From positions 96,705,435 through 96,769,434 of the forward strand of contig NC_058338.1 of the NCBI RefSeq assembly GCF_905475395.1: a stretch of 64,000 bases of DNA. Direction: 5' to 3'. The notes beneath the pieces are model-generated. The model ran no database searches, had not been told where the DNA came from, and saw only the letters and a list, made by a program, of their open reading frames with translations. A program made the translations under genes and the position numbers. This document shows, piece after piece, positions 1-12,189 of the stretch; position 1 is the first letter of the stretch; the number at the start of each line of letters is the position of its first letter. This DNA comes from Chrysoperla carnea. Taxonomy: Eukaryota; Arthropoda; Insecta; Neuroptera; Chrysopidae.

Positions 1-3000
1 ATTGTAAACATTAGGTAGAGGGTAGTCGCTTGTATCGAAATACTTGTGACAATCTCTTTTTATTAATTCATAAGGGTCATGGTTTCGAATTTCATAAATT
101 ATCGAGTCGGTATCGGTATAGGTAGCGATGGCTTCACTACCCAACTGTGGAATCATATAACCATAATGAAAATGGCAAATTGTAGTTTTAGCTAAATCTA
201 AGATTGCCATACCAATATACAAGGGCTTATTAAAGAATATCTGCATCTTTTTCAGCTCAATGGCTACCAAATTTGGATTAAAAACTGTGCAAGAATGAAA
301 ATCCGGTTTAGATATATAAGCTTCCGCCCCATACCGACCCTCCCATTTTGTCACAAGCTTTACATTAGAATGTTTCTTAATATTTTCCATTGTTTTTCCA
401 AAGACGGCATTATTCATTAATTTATACAAATTTTTCTCAAAATCATTATTGGCATTCTTTCGTAGTTTGGTATTTAAATCAATATATGATTGAAGCCAAG
501 GCGACTGTTTAAATTTTAAAACTTTATGAATTTTTGTTAATTTTAGTCCATAGTTGAATGCTTGCTTCAACGTCCTATAATGAATTACATATCGCTCTTT
601 ATCATAAAGGGTACTCATCAATTTACTCTGTTTAGAATTAGGTGCTGATCGATGTTCAAGGCAAAAAGGTAAATCCTTATGTTTATCATGAAGTTTTTCA
701 GGATATTTGAGATCAACTTCTAGGAAATATCCATTATCGGCATCATCCAAAATCATCGAAACATCAATATTTGTATCACACCACTCAAAACCACTGTAAG
801 GAAGACACTGACTCATAGCCCATCCATATTGATTGTTAATATCTGTATAAAGTAAATACACTTCAGGCTTGGATGGATCAAATCCTGGAACGTATTTATT
901 ATTCGCTGTGGAACGTCGTTTCATGCATTGACTTAAACCACCGCGAATTCCTCGTTCAACAAACATCATCATATCTATATCAGTCAACAATTCGAGCTCA
1001 ATATTTGTATACTTCAACATACATTCCCACGTATATCCCGGAAGTGTATAGTAATTCCCCAGATCAAGGTTATAAGTAGACAGGCAGGCTGTTCTAAGCG
1101 TTTCGAAAATATCCGTAAGTAGCATTATATCCGTTTCCATATAGAGATCTACATAATCCCCTAAATTTGAACAATTAAATGCAGACCATACGTTTTGCGC
1201 ATGATTATAAAGCTGTCTAGAACACTGTTTCTCTTCTAAGCTATTATAGAATTCATCGATATCAGGTAGTTGAGTTTCATTAAATTTATTAAACGAATCA
1301 ATAAAATCATATGGCATTATACACCTTTCTTTTTCAACAATTGAAACTGATTTTCTGAAACTTTAGAAAAACGCTTCTTCATGTTAGGAAATTCCGACAA
1401 GTTATCAAGGGAAGAAGCTAAAAATCTGTATGAATCTATGAAACGAAACTTGATAGATGAATCCTCAATGTTTTTAGTAAAAGAAATATATTTTTCTTTA
1501 GTAACAGGTAGTAGTTCAACACGCCCTCCAATTTTTGTTGCAACATCCTCCACTATCAGTATCCCATCATAATTTGACATATTATGGAAGACTACAGGAA
1601 CCACGTGACTGTCTTGATAATTAATATTACATGCTTCATGTGCAGGACCTCTATAATTAGTACCATCTTTATATCCACCACTTTTCGACATAAGATGAAA
1701 ATGATCTCTAACTTTCTTCTCTCCATCCAAAAATGGTTTATTACATATATAACAGTGCGTAGATTTCTGAAAATCTTCCTCTTCAATAGTAGTTAATGGA
1801 TCCATCTCATATGAACACAAAAGAATTGTCTCAACTTCTTCAGACAATCGCTTTAATTCCTTTGTAAACCAATCCATACAATCCATTCCACGATATGAAC
1901 GATAATATGATAGTGAATCATCATAAGCACACTTAAAATAATACCCCACAACAGCCGGTATATGTTTCTGATATTTATTTTGACTATTTATGGGTTCTAA
2001 TACACTTTCAATATCTGAATAGATGATAAACGGTGTTTTCTCTTTATTTTTAAAATTCTTAAACTTTAAAATATTTTCTCCTGTTTTTGGCATTCTTATT
2101 ACACAATCATTAACTTGCTTGCAAATTTCATAATGGGTATTCAATTTTTCTTCCGAGTAGAAATAGTGTAAGCATCGCTCACAGAAAAACGTTTTATGAC
2201 CATGTTTATTCAGCTGCACAGAAACCAAACGAGATAGATTTTTAATCCAAACGTAATGATAACGAATGGGTAATAAATTTTTATCATCATCATCAGCATC
2301 TTCATCATCATATTGATTCTGAATCATCAATAAGTTTATATGCTTAATCATTTTATTTTTGCTCAGATAGCATGGTACAACATGAAAGTTTTTTCGATGT
2401 TTCTTCAATACATAAACATTTATTGATATTTCATTTTGATTTTCAAAATTTGGAATTTGTTTTAATGTCATTGGAAATTGAACACCTTTCAATTTCAACA
2501 CTTTTGAATAATGCGGATATTTTAATACACGATCATGATGATCCTCAACAGGATACAATGCGGATGTCACAGCCCACGCAAAGCAAGGATCATCATTATT
2601 TTTAACGTTAATAAAAGCTTATTTTCTCTTTATTTGAGCAGGTAGTTCAATATATGAGGATCCAAGTAGTGGTGTATATTTATTTATATTAACACCAAGG
2701 TTAATAATATTTACGAGAGTCCAACCACTGTCGCGTTCCTCAAATTCTTCCAAATCATGTGTTATTGGATTGATAACATTTTTCTCAAACCATTCATCCA
2801 TGTTAGTATCTTGATATATTGGAACATTTGAAGTTGTGAAGTGTTTTTACTCAAAAAGTGTTTTATTTGCAGTCATTATTTGAAATTCACCACAAAAAAC
2901 TGCGTTCACTTTAATAGCTTCATAATTTTTCAAAGTATTCTTAATGCGGCTTCGGCAAAGTGCTTTACAATCCTTTAAAAACTCTTTAGGATCTTTATGT

Positions 3001-3338
3001 TTAAGATTACTTATAATACCAGTTCTGATTCGACTTTTGAATGCAGATACAGAATCATCCCACTTTACTCTTTTTATAGCAGTCTCTTTTCGACTTTGAA
3101 CACCCTCTCCATGCTTTAACATACACTTAAGGTTGTTGCAACGATAACTTTTTACAAGAGCCAAAGTTCCTAACAAATTCTGCTTTTGACCATTAGATTT
3201 TACAGCTTTCAATGTTTTACATTTCCTTCAAACTGCAATATTACAATTTTTCAATCCATCTCCTATCTTGAATTTATCAGTATTCATGGTGTCGATAGAT
3301 TTTATTTTCTCTAACAAAGCAAACATTGAAGACGCCAT
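1..3338 (-). pseudogene. Maverick/Polinton-type protein-primed DNA polymerase B, decayed and cut by the window edge
   Basis: Reads leftward from an ATG at 3338 and runs off the left edge. Family B signatures visible in order are an Exo I-like DIESV (about 2000-2025), an Exo II-like NYDGIL, a motif A-like DINNQYGWAM (about 813-850), a motif B-like LMNNAVFGK (about 400-425) and motif C YTDTDS (about 103-120). A His/Cys-rich HNH-like patch lies between the exonuclease motifs. This combination is known from Maverick/Polinton elements and related large DNA elements, where the enzyme copies the element by protein priming. The frame is broken by in-frame stops at about 3228-3230, 2847-2849 and 2619-2621 and by a frameshift near 1317, so it is not functional as it stands. 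No integrase, ATPase or capsid gene is seen; they could lie to the left. Confidence 0.88.
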
Positions 3339-3577
3339 TTTCACTATACGAAACCTAGAAATGATATAAGAAAAATAGGTTTTAATCATATGATTTATAA
3401 ACAATAATTATAGCTCTATTTTATTATTATTAATACACGAAGATAATCGAAACTTCACGAAGATTATCAATATATTATTATAACATAAGAAAATAACGTA
3501 TATATTTTTACAATCGCTTATGAATATAATAAAGGTTATACACTAATAGAGAACCCAAAACCTAATAGCGTAGATTT

Positions 3578-4063
3578 TCATATAAACCAAACATTCTCAA
3601 TATCTATGTTTTATATACCAAAGTCATACAGATAGCTGCCCGTTTTGTAAGCAGATCTTACAAATATCATGATTTGATACATTCACCCATGCTAGACTAC
3701 TTCATTAACGCATAGATAGAAAACGTTGATTTTAATAGTATACAATCTAATCTAAACAAAAAACTATTCCAGTTTTCACTTTACTTCAAACTCTTTACAG
3801 CTCTAATATCTAGATCTATTCTCATATAAACCAAACATTCTCAATATCTATGTTTTATATACCTAAATCATATAGATAACTGCCCGTTTTGTAAGCGGGT
3901 CTTACAAATATCATGATTTGGTACAATCACCCATGTAGAGCTACTTCATTAGTACACAGATAGAAAACGCTGATTTTAATAGTATACAATCTAATCCAAG
4001 CAAAAAAAATATATTCCAGTCTCCACTTTACTTCAAACCCTTTTAGAGTTCTAAGATCCTATG
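3578..4063. repeat. Tandem duplication, unit about 254 bp
   Basis: Two adjacent diverged copies start at 3578 and 3832, each beginning TCATATAAACCAAACATTCT. They share internal landmarks such as GCCCGTTTTGTAAGC and AGTATACAATCTAATC. The block lies just upstream of the decayed polymerase start, so it may be terminal or subterminal sequence of that element; I did not find the matching other end. From 4064 to 4808 I see only AT-rich sequence with a poly-T tract near 4110 and no gene. Confidence 0.85.
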
Positions 4064-4808
4064 AGTAAGTCTAAGATTTGAAATGAACTCACAAACTTGA
4101 AAAAAGTTTGTTTTTTTTTTTTGTTTTTTTTTTACTTAAAATATGTATGAATCCATAACAATAAGAAATCCATACAAAATTTTTTTACGTAAAACGCAAA
4201 TAAATTTATCATTGCAAAAGTTCGATAACATGTTTTTTTTAAATATAGTGCATCAAAATACTGCATCTTATGAAACTAACCTTACAATATTCAAACCTCA
4301 CAAAACATATATTTCTAACTAGCTTTTGAAACAAATTAACTGTTAATGTATCCACTCCCACTCTAAATATGCAACTAATTAAGTTCAAGGTGAACTACTA
4401 CTTATATATGATTCACAGTTTTAGAATATTTGGAAAACATGTCTTGACTAGTTAAAAGTTACCCTCTTAACTTTAAAAATTTTCAAATTTCTTGAGAATA
4501 TTTGATTTTATCAAAAAGTAAATCAAAATTCGCCCTTTCTATTCGATCTCATATTATAGTATACAAATACCATACAAATTTATTAAATTCAGAAGAAGTT
4601 TAAGAAGCATACAATTTTATAAAATACATTAAACATACATTGAATAATTTTATCAAATGTTAGATATCAGGATGGTTAAATAAAACACAAATAACTTTCT
4701 TTATTTAATTGCTTTATTCATAACTTGTAAGTTCACACATCTATTCCATTCGAGTGCTACTTCTAAACTAACTCTACTTAGTATGATTGATTGGGTTGCG
4801 GGGAAGAA

Positions 4809-5640
4809 TTAAGGTATTGAATACCATGCGCTGCCATAATCAGGGCAGTACTCTAACAGTTCGGTCATTCTGACACGTATTGTCCTCAATGACAGAATCA
4901 CTAACAGGGTCGTCTTCAGTATCACTTTGGGGGAATAATTTTGTATAAATCTTCGAAAATAACTAGTTAAACCAAGGAAACTACGTAACTGTCTAACCAT
5001 TTGTATAGGGGAAAAATTAAGAACTGATTTAGCTTTGCTCAAACTAGGGCGGATTCTACCCTTTGAGATTATAAATCCTAAATATTCGATTGTTGTATAT
5101 AGGAATCTGCATTTATCGATTCTTATCTGAGGTCCGTAATCTGACATTCGAATGAAGAGTTTTTCTAATAAAGCAAAGTGTTCATCCAAAGTTTTAGTGG
5201 CTACAATGATACCATCCATATAAATTTGGAGACTTTTGCTTTGCATATCCTTAAAAATATCTTTAATAAAACGCATGAAAACTGACGGGGCATTGGTTAA
5301 ACCGAATGGCATTTTTAAATATTCGTACTGACCATCGGGGGTTACAAATGATGTATGAAGCCGTTTTTGAGATCCAAAACAGAAAAATATGTAGCTTCAT
5401 GTAGTCCATTCACCAAATCATCAATATGTGGAAGCGGAAAGTGTTCACGTACTGTAATATTATTTATTTCACGATAATCGACACACATTCTCAGTTCATT
5501 GTTCTTTTTGCGTACAAGCACAATAGGGCTAGCGTATTCCGATGAACTAGGTCTGATGATGCCTTTTGATAACAAACTGTCTATAATGTTTTTCACTTGA
5601 TCACGTTCTGAATAAGCGAGGCGACGGGGTTGACGTGAAA
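4809..5640 (-). pseudogene. Gypsy (Ty3-type) reverse transcriptase fragment
   Basis: Minus-strand pol fragment in two pieces. The first, about 5640-5342, carries the start of the reverse transcriptase (IIRPSSSEYASPIVLVRKK, then MCVDYREINNIT and FSVLDLKNGF). The second, from about 5340 to 4809, carries LKMPFGLTNAPSVF, the catalytic-box region and LGFIISKGRIRPS followed by FLGLTSYFRRFI. The pieces are out of frame and roughly 10-15 residues normally found between LKNGF and the TPDGQYEY segment are missing. The catalytic box reads YMDG instead of YMDD, which should abolish activity. No RNase H, integrase or LTR was recognised beside it. Confidence 0.9.
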
Positions 5641-5853
5641 AAGGTTAATCGTTTTTCACTGATATTGTCATTTTAACATCACTTGCTTTTATCAGTTGAA
5701 TATTTTTAATTATTTTAAAAACTATACATTAAAAAAACCCGGCAAGGTTAGAAAAATTTAGTGGAAAAGATTTTAAAAAATCAGAATTCAGGAGATGATT
5801 TTAAAAAATTAGGATAAAATAATTAAAAGTCACATAGTGGTAGCACATTCATG

Positions 5854-6330
5854 TTACGAAAACCTGTGAGCGCTGGGGGACTTGTCTTCCTCATGCACTA
5901 TTGGCGAGGAAGAAAAGTTGAGATTAGTGGTGTCCTCACTCTCATTATTCGTATCAGATTCGTTGGTGTCAGGCTGAGAGATATTTTTGCATGCTGTGCC
6001 CACGCAGTGCTTGCATTCTGCAGAGCACAACAGACCAGCCTGCAGCCTGCAGTGGCACAATCGCTCGTACAATTGCAGTTTATTATCTGAAGCATCTGTT
6101 CTAGAGTAGCGTCCTACGTTGTAATGATGGGAACGAGACTTGTAAACAAATGAATCAGTCAATTAATGCACGTGTATTGTATATGATGTTACGAGAATGT
6201 TTAGCAAAATACCTACCTTATTTGGTAAACTTTCATCCCCATTGAGAAGGGAAATGTTGATGGCTTGCTTGGCTTCCCATCCACGCTTGAACTTGAATGT
6301 AGGTCCTGTATGAGTGGTACTTGGCAGCAT
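5854..6330 (-). CDS. Cys-rich protein, last two exons, function unknown
   Basis: I infer two exons on the minus strand. Exon A is 6330-6217 (first ATG at 6330) and ends CCAAATAAG before a GTAGGT donor. A 78-bp intron ends in TTTACAAG, and exon B, 6138-5854, continues in the same phase to a stop. Exon B carries a compact Cys block, CHCRLQAGLLCSAECKHC followed by VGTACKN, then an acidic Ser/Asn/Asp-rich tail. Blocks of this spacing occur at the C-terminus of some transposon-derived insect proteins and loosely recall CXC-type zinc-binding domains, but I cannot name the family. The open frame continues a little upstream of the ATG and an acceptor-like TCAG lies there, so earlier exons may exist. 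Confidence 0.5.
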
Positions 6331-6354
6331 CTCTAGTTGATGGTAGTCTGACAA

Positions 6355-8165
6355 GCCGACATTTCATTTGGAATGTTTTCCAAACATCAATGAAAATTTG
6401 TGGGAAATTCGATAAAATGGAAAATGTTATCCCAATAATCGATACTTTTTTTTTTCATTATTAATCAATCAATTATTTAATTACACGACGGTAAACTTGA
6501 TTTACAAAGAAAGAGAATATATTTAAAACTTGGTTTTTATTACTGAAAATCATACACAATCAGTAGAATAATGTAGTTGTTTACATTTCCCCACAAAATT
6601 TCCAAACTTTTCCGAATTTTTTGAATGTATAATGTTTTATATAAATAAAAACATTCATAAAACAAAATTATTTTGAATGAAAATAGTTAATAATAAAAAA
6701 TTAGTATCCTGAAAAAATAATAATGAAAGTGTGGAAACTGCAAATCAAAACAATAATTTTGGTCAGCGGAACCTCCCCCACCCCGTGACATCACATGGTG
6801 TGTACAACGTAAGAGTATTTGGTGTGAGTGGAGGTTTCCAAAAATGCACTTCTTACATTAAAATGAGACACATTCACGTTTGGTGGTGGGGAAAGTTGGG
6901 GAAGAGGTAGGGGGCTAGGGCTGAGGTCATAGATGTACTAGGCTGTTGATATTGATGTGCAATTAACATAATTAACACGATATGATCGTAATAAATAGTT
7001 GTTAGGAAAAACCGTCATTTTCCAGCTACTTTTTTCAAAGTTCTACAACTTTGTAATGGCTATAGAACACAAAATGGACTTAAGTAACGAGATATAAGCG
7101 TACAACTGAAAGACCGAAAATTTTGGGGTTTTTGGCCTTCCCCCTCAATTAAGCACAGGGTGCTCGAGGTCACAAACTTAGGATCGACATCCTAGAGTAC
7201 CCTTAAATAGCCTGTAAAAATTTCATTAATTACGGAGTACTTTCCAGGTAAAAAGTACATATCTACTGGCGTATGTACGATGTATCACATTACGTACAAT
7301 GAAGGCTTTCAAAACCACATGCATCTATTGTAATGCGTATAGTTCAAAAACTACATGACGGATTGTAAAGCTATTTTTTTATTTTGTAGCTAATATTATC
7401 AGCTTTTATTTAAAAAAAAAAATATGTGACCATATCATAGGATATTTAGTTGTTATTTTCACTAGAATGAAAAAATTAATTGAAAAATTACACTCTTTTC
7501 TTAATATACGGCCGCCATCTTTAATTTTTTCAATGGTATGATTTTCATTTGATTGGAAATGTCAATACGAATCGATGGACACCCCAATCACTTAAATCGG
7601 TGAAACCGTTTCGAGCCTATAAATTTTTTAAAATATGCAACCGCCATTTTGGAAAAGGTTCGCCATCTTGAATTACAGTGGATGTAATTTCCGTTTACTC
7701 GGATGAAATCATTCATATTGGTCCCTAGTAGCACTGGACAAAGTGGCTTGCTTTCTGCATAAAAAGCAGCTTCCGATGAAAATATCGGCGTAAGCCCTAA
7801 GACTAGAGGGCCTAACGTCATGACCGAAAAAATTTAGATTAAATGATAGCGTGTTTGGTCTCTAATTAAAGGGCGTAATTAGCACTTTTCAAAAATATAT
7901 ATATTGTTATACTTAATCACGATATTATAACCGCAATTTCAGATGAAAATGTTCTCTTGTTTTCACACTTTTAAGAGGGCGATTTTGTAAGAGCGTCAAG
8001 GTTTTAGTTTTTGAACTACATTTTTTTTTAAATTATATTAAAAATTTTTTCGTGTTTTATCCTATTTTCGAACTATGTGTACTATGCATCACAGAAATAG
8101 CACTATATACTACAATTTTTGGTCGTTATTTTAAAAACAAAATACTTCATACAACTATACAAATT
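6355..8165. other. Intergenic, no gene seen
   Basis: AT-rich sequence without a convincing coding region. A GC-richer patch near 6765-6910 (CCTCCCCCACCCCGTGACATC) is the only compositional change. Short minus-strand open frames around 7588-7821 show no recognisable domain and look like repeat sequence. Confidence 0.6.
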
Positions 8166-8450
8166 AGTGAAGAGCCGTAAGATTTATACTTCGGAATCCA
8201 AGAACCGAAAATGAATCTTATTAAAAACTTTGCGACTGCATTGTTTAAAATTGACTTAAAAAAGTCAAAAACAAAATTTTGTGTGATCTTGCCCTGCGGT
8301 GGGAGCCACCCCTTCTTGAGGGTGGAAAAATTTATGCTGAAAATGACAACGAGAATCGATATAGGAATGAATTCTAAGCAAAAAGCAATTTCTGCAAAAA
8401 GGACTTATCAATTCAATTTAAGCAAAAAGTGCTAAATACAAATCCGAGTT
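8166..8450 (+). repeat. Dispersed repeat, inverted partner at 26310-26596
   Basis: Begins near AAGAGCCGTAAGATTTATAC and includes GGTGGGAGCCACC, TGGAAAAATTTATGCTGAAAA and GTTATTGGCGATTAAAATT. The same landmarks appear in reverse complement at 26310-26596, so these are two diverged copies of one family. The open frame 8211-8435 is part of the repeat. Confidence 0.7.
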
Positions 8451-8889
8451 ATTGGCGATTAAAATTTGAAGAATTTAACATCAAATAATAGAAATATTTG
8501 ACGTTTTTGGAAAAAAGTAAATCATACTCTTTTACTACTGATAATAGCTTAAAGAGCTTTTATTTACGATTGGGTAAATAACCTTTCACTCTTTAAGCTT
8601 TCACTTAGACGTAATTTTGCTTACAGGGATATGGATATATATATATATAGATCTTAGGTATTTGAAATAATTCGAAGCGTTAATTTTGCGCCCAGCATAT
8701 TTTTAAGCTGTAGACTACTAAACGTCTAGTGAGCGTTTTTCAAGGATTATAGTGTTCACTAACGCGAACCTTATATAAAATCGTGAAAAGCGCGCTTTCT
8801 TAAAGCTTAATTAGCGTTTGATTATTATTATTAGATATTTATTGACATAATACATTATAATACATTCTACAGAAAGGCAATAATAAAAT

Positions 8890-9480
8890 ACAATTTAGCT
8901 AACCGTTAATGACTTATACGACTACGATGATTTTGTTATTGACTGTTTGACCGAGATCTTCTAATATTTTTTTTAAACAGAATAAAAGGCTATTTATTAA
9001 CTAAAATTTTAAATCTACAAACTTCCTACAATTTTAACTTTAAACTTTTTTTTCTAAAAGTTATACACATTCAATGTTGCAATGCCGGGTGTACAAGGTT
9101 AACGAAAACGGGGTATACATAGTGCAATGACGAAAATTCAATAAATATGTAAAAAAAAAAACACAAGGACATTAAAAACAATAAATAATTTTCCTTTTAT
9201 ATGCAAAAACAATGACCATCCGTTAAATTTTTACAAAAAAAAAAAAAATTAGTAAAAAAGATAAAAAATTTGATTGTCTACAATAAAGGTTATAAACATA
9301 TTGGACCTAAAGTGCACGGTTACGGAGATGAAGGTCGAAACGGTTTTTCTCAAAATGGTGACACTTCCGCTCTCCAAAATTGTAAGGATTTTATGTATTT
9401 GCATTTAATACTTGTTACTATACCTATTTAAAATAAAAAGTAACTCCTGGAATTCAGTGCAAGAAAAAATTTCCTATTAT
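8890..9480 (+). repeat. Dispersed repeat related to 59800-60700
   Basis: Shares GACTTATACGACTA-type sequence near its left end and, at 9300-9480, a block with GCACGGTTACGG, CGAAACGGTTTTTCT and GCAAGAAAAAATT that recurs in the same orientation at 60530-60690. The interval 8451-8889 and the poly-A-rich stretch around 9140-9260 hold no gene. Confidence 0.6.
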
Positions 9481-9693
9481 CAGTAGTAAAAGGAAATTGA
9501 CAATTTTCATAATCTTTGATAAATACATTAATTAGTATTGATAAGTTATGAAATATACGAAAAACTTAAGTAGGTATTTATTTGATAAAATATCAAAATA
9601 CGATAGTAGGTATTATATATATTTATTTAACTTCGTACATTTAATTACTTACAAATAAACATAGTAAGAGTTTGCTCAGACATTGCACTGTTT

Positions 9694-10643
9694 TTATACC
9701 ATGTATATATGAAATATACATAGTATTATAAGTTTAGTCCCAAGTTTGTAACGCTTAAAAATATTGATGCTACAAAAAAAAAATTGGTATAGGTGTTCAT
9801 AAAATCACCTAATTAATCCATTTCCGGTTGTCCGTCCGTCCGTCCGTCTGTGGTCACGATTACTCAAAAACGAAAAGAGATATCAAGCTGAAATTTTTAC
9901 AGCGTGCTTAGGACGTAAAAAGTGAGGTCAAGTTCGTAAATGAGCAACATGGGTCAATTGGGTCATGGGTCCGTAGTACCCATCTTGTAAACCGTTAGAG
10001 ATAAAATAAAAGTTTAAATGTAAAAAATGTTCCTTACAAAAAAATAAAAAACTTTTGTTTGAAACATTTTTTTGTAAAGATTATTGTTTACCCGTGACAG
10101 CGCAAATTAGTTCAGAAAATAATTGAAATGTTATATATATATAACACATAGTATCAATTATTTGCATAGCAACAACATTGTTTATTTCAAACATATACGT
10201 CACTTATAAGATTGTATTATTTGTTTGTGTATCCGTCTGTGGACACGATAACTCAAAAACGAAAAAAGATATCGAGCTGAAATTTTTACAGCGTACTCAG
10301 GACGTAAAAAGTGAGGTCAAGTTCGTAAATGAGCATCATAGGTCAATTGGGACTTGGGTCCGTAGGACCCATCTTGTAAACCGTTAGAGATAGAACAAAA
10401 GTTTAAATGTAAAAAATGTTCCTTATCAAAAATTAAACAACTTTAGTTTGAAACATTTTTTTGTAAACATCACTGTTTACCCGTGAGGGCGACAATTAGG
10501 GCGGAAATTTTATAATATGTACTATACTTGATTATCAGTTATGTATGTGTCACATGTTGGTATATGTAATGTGATAAAGAAATCGACACTGACTATACAT
10601 GGTATTTCAACAATTAACTCAGTCAATTGTTTGTTTTCACTTG
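9694..10643 (+). repeat. TATACCATG repeat family, two joined copies
   Basis: First copy starts TTATACCATGTATATATG and runs through GTTTAGTCCCAAGTTTGTAA, a (GTCC)n-like stretch, GATAACTCAAAAACG-type sequence, GTTAGAGATA and TGTTTGAAACATTTTTTTG. A second copy missing its left end follows from about 10205 and ends at CAATTGTTTGTTTTCACTTG. Further copies lie at 11371-11752 (reverse), 37740-38260, 43157-43711, 47469-47825, 52060-52500 and 58431-58690 (reverse). Full copies are about 520-560 bp. No protein is encoded, so this is a non-autonomous element. Confidence 0.85.
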
Positions 10644-10674
10644 TTGTATCTGCGTTCATGTTATGTATATACAG

Positions 10675-12189
10675 GGCTAATGGAGCTGAATTTATATTAC
10701 AAAGTAATTTTGGATGGCCATTATGGATAGGAATAGCAGGTGTTGACGGATGGCCAGCTCTAGCAAATGGTGGTGTAGAGTTACAACCAGGAGAACGAGT
10801 AAGTTATTTACAAAAAATTTGTTTATGAGGAACTAATAAATAATAAACCTTTTTCATGATATATATTCAATTTAGAAATCAGTTTATGCTGATTATAGCT
10901 GGCGAGGACGTTTTTGGGCTAGAACAGGATGTAACTCGGATAATAATTGGTGTGAATCTGGCGATTGTGGTGGAAATGGACCTCAATGTGAAGGACGTTG
11001 GGGAGAACGTCCAGCTAGTTTAGCTGAAATTGGAAAAAATCAATGGCTTGGCTTAGACTTTTATGACATCTCTTTGGTTGATGGATCCAATATTCCAATT
11101 TCGGTTGGTTGTAAAATTTATTTATTATTAAATGATTATTTAATTTAAAAAAATGCGATTAGCTTCCTTTAATGCTTTAAAATTATCACTTAGCGTGGAC
11201 CATGATAAATTAGGATATAATTACATTACGATTGTTTTCAAATGATAGGAGTTGTCAGCTAGACGTCCAGTACTTTTAACGAGCGTTTACGCGCTTTCGG
11301 ACAATGTAAAATAATGGGGTTAAAACTTCGTTTTCAGACATACATCTATATTATTATTTATCTTAAACTACGTTTACGAAAGAATGTTTGAAAAAAAGTT
11401 GTTTATTTAATATTTTATACATTTAAACTTTTGTTCTATCTTTTACGGTTTACAAGATGTGTACTATGTACCCAAGACCTTGACTTATGTTGCTCATTTC
11501 GTTGCCCAACTCGTGCCTCACTATTTACGTCATGAGCGCGCTATAAAAGTTTCAGCTTGATTTCTTTTTAGTTACTGAGTAATCGTGTTCTATTAGTCTA
11601 TTCCCTGTTACAGAAACAGGGAATAGACTAATTAGGTAATTTTATGAACACACGCCAAAATTTTATTGGTAGCATCAATATTTTTAAGCGTTACAAACTT
11701 GAGACTAAACTTAGTATACCTTCATATATTTTACATATATACATGGTATAATAACTCTCATTTGTTGGATTTTTGTAATAATATATAAGTTTCTAATAAT
11801 AATAATAATAATTTTTATTAATTTCTTAGTTTGACTTTCTTTAACAGATGGAACCAATTGGAGTTGAAGGTGATGGAAGTCATTATAGTTGTACAAATGC
11901 CCAATGCGGCCATGATTTCAATTCTGATTGTCCTGAAGAATTAAAGCTATACCGTGGAGACGATCACCATGTTGTAGGTTGTATGTCTGCATGTACAAAG
12001 TATGGTACAGATCAATACTGTTGCGAAGGTGCTTACTACGGAGATGGAAATTGTCGTCCTAATGAGTGGCCAGTTAATTATGCTGCATTTTTCAAAGAAC
12101 GATGTCCTGATGCTTATAGTTATGCACAAGATGATCAAACGAGTATGTTCGCTTGTAGAGCAGACACATACTTAATTACTTTTGGATAA
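10675..12189 (+). CDS. Thaumatin-like protein (three exons seen; upstream exon uncertain)
   Basis: Exons 10675-10798, 10876-11103 and 11848-12189 join in frame through GTAAGT and GTTGGT donors and TTTAG and AACAG acceptors, giving about 230 codons, close to the usual mature length. Family features are FGWPLWIGIAG, WRGRFWARTGC, the signature-like GDCGGNGPQC, GLDFYDISLVDG, DQYCCEGAY, WPVNYAAFFKERCPDAYSYA and the terminal YLITF. Thaumatin-like proteins are secreted, disulphide-rich, and often bind beta-glucan or act against fungi; the role here is inferred. I count 14 cysteines. The usual first and last Cys are absent (the protein ends ITFG). Exon 1 begins at an ACAG acceptor 30 bp after a repeat. 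An ATG at 10658 or 10541 could instead start the protein with a hydrophobic leader (LFSLVVSAFMLCIY). No polyadenylation signal is obvious near the stop. Confidence 0.9.
11371..11752 (-). repeat. TATACCATG family copy inside thaumatin intron 2
   Basis: Reverse-oriented copy with the ACATGGTATAA end at 11752 and the CGTTTACGAAAGAATGTTTG segment at its left. It contains a short palindrome, TAGTCTATTCCCTGTT then AACAGGGAATAGACTA, not seen in the other copies. It fills about half of the 744-bp intron. Confidence 0.8.

Noticed and set aside
10541..10674. Reading the thaumatin gene as a single exon from the ATG at 10541
   Set aside because: Most of that stretch is the end of a dispersed repeat with close copies elsewhere, so it is not assumed to be coding; kept only as a possible leader.
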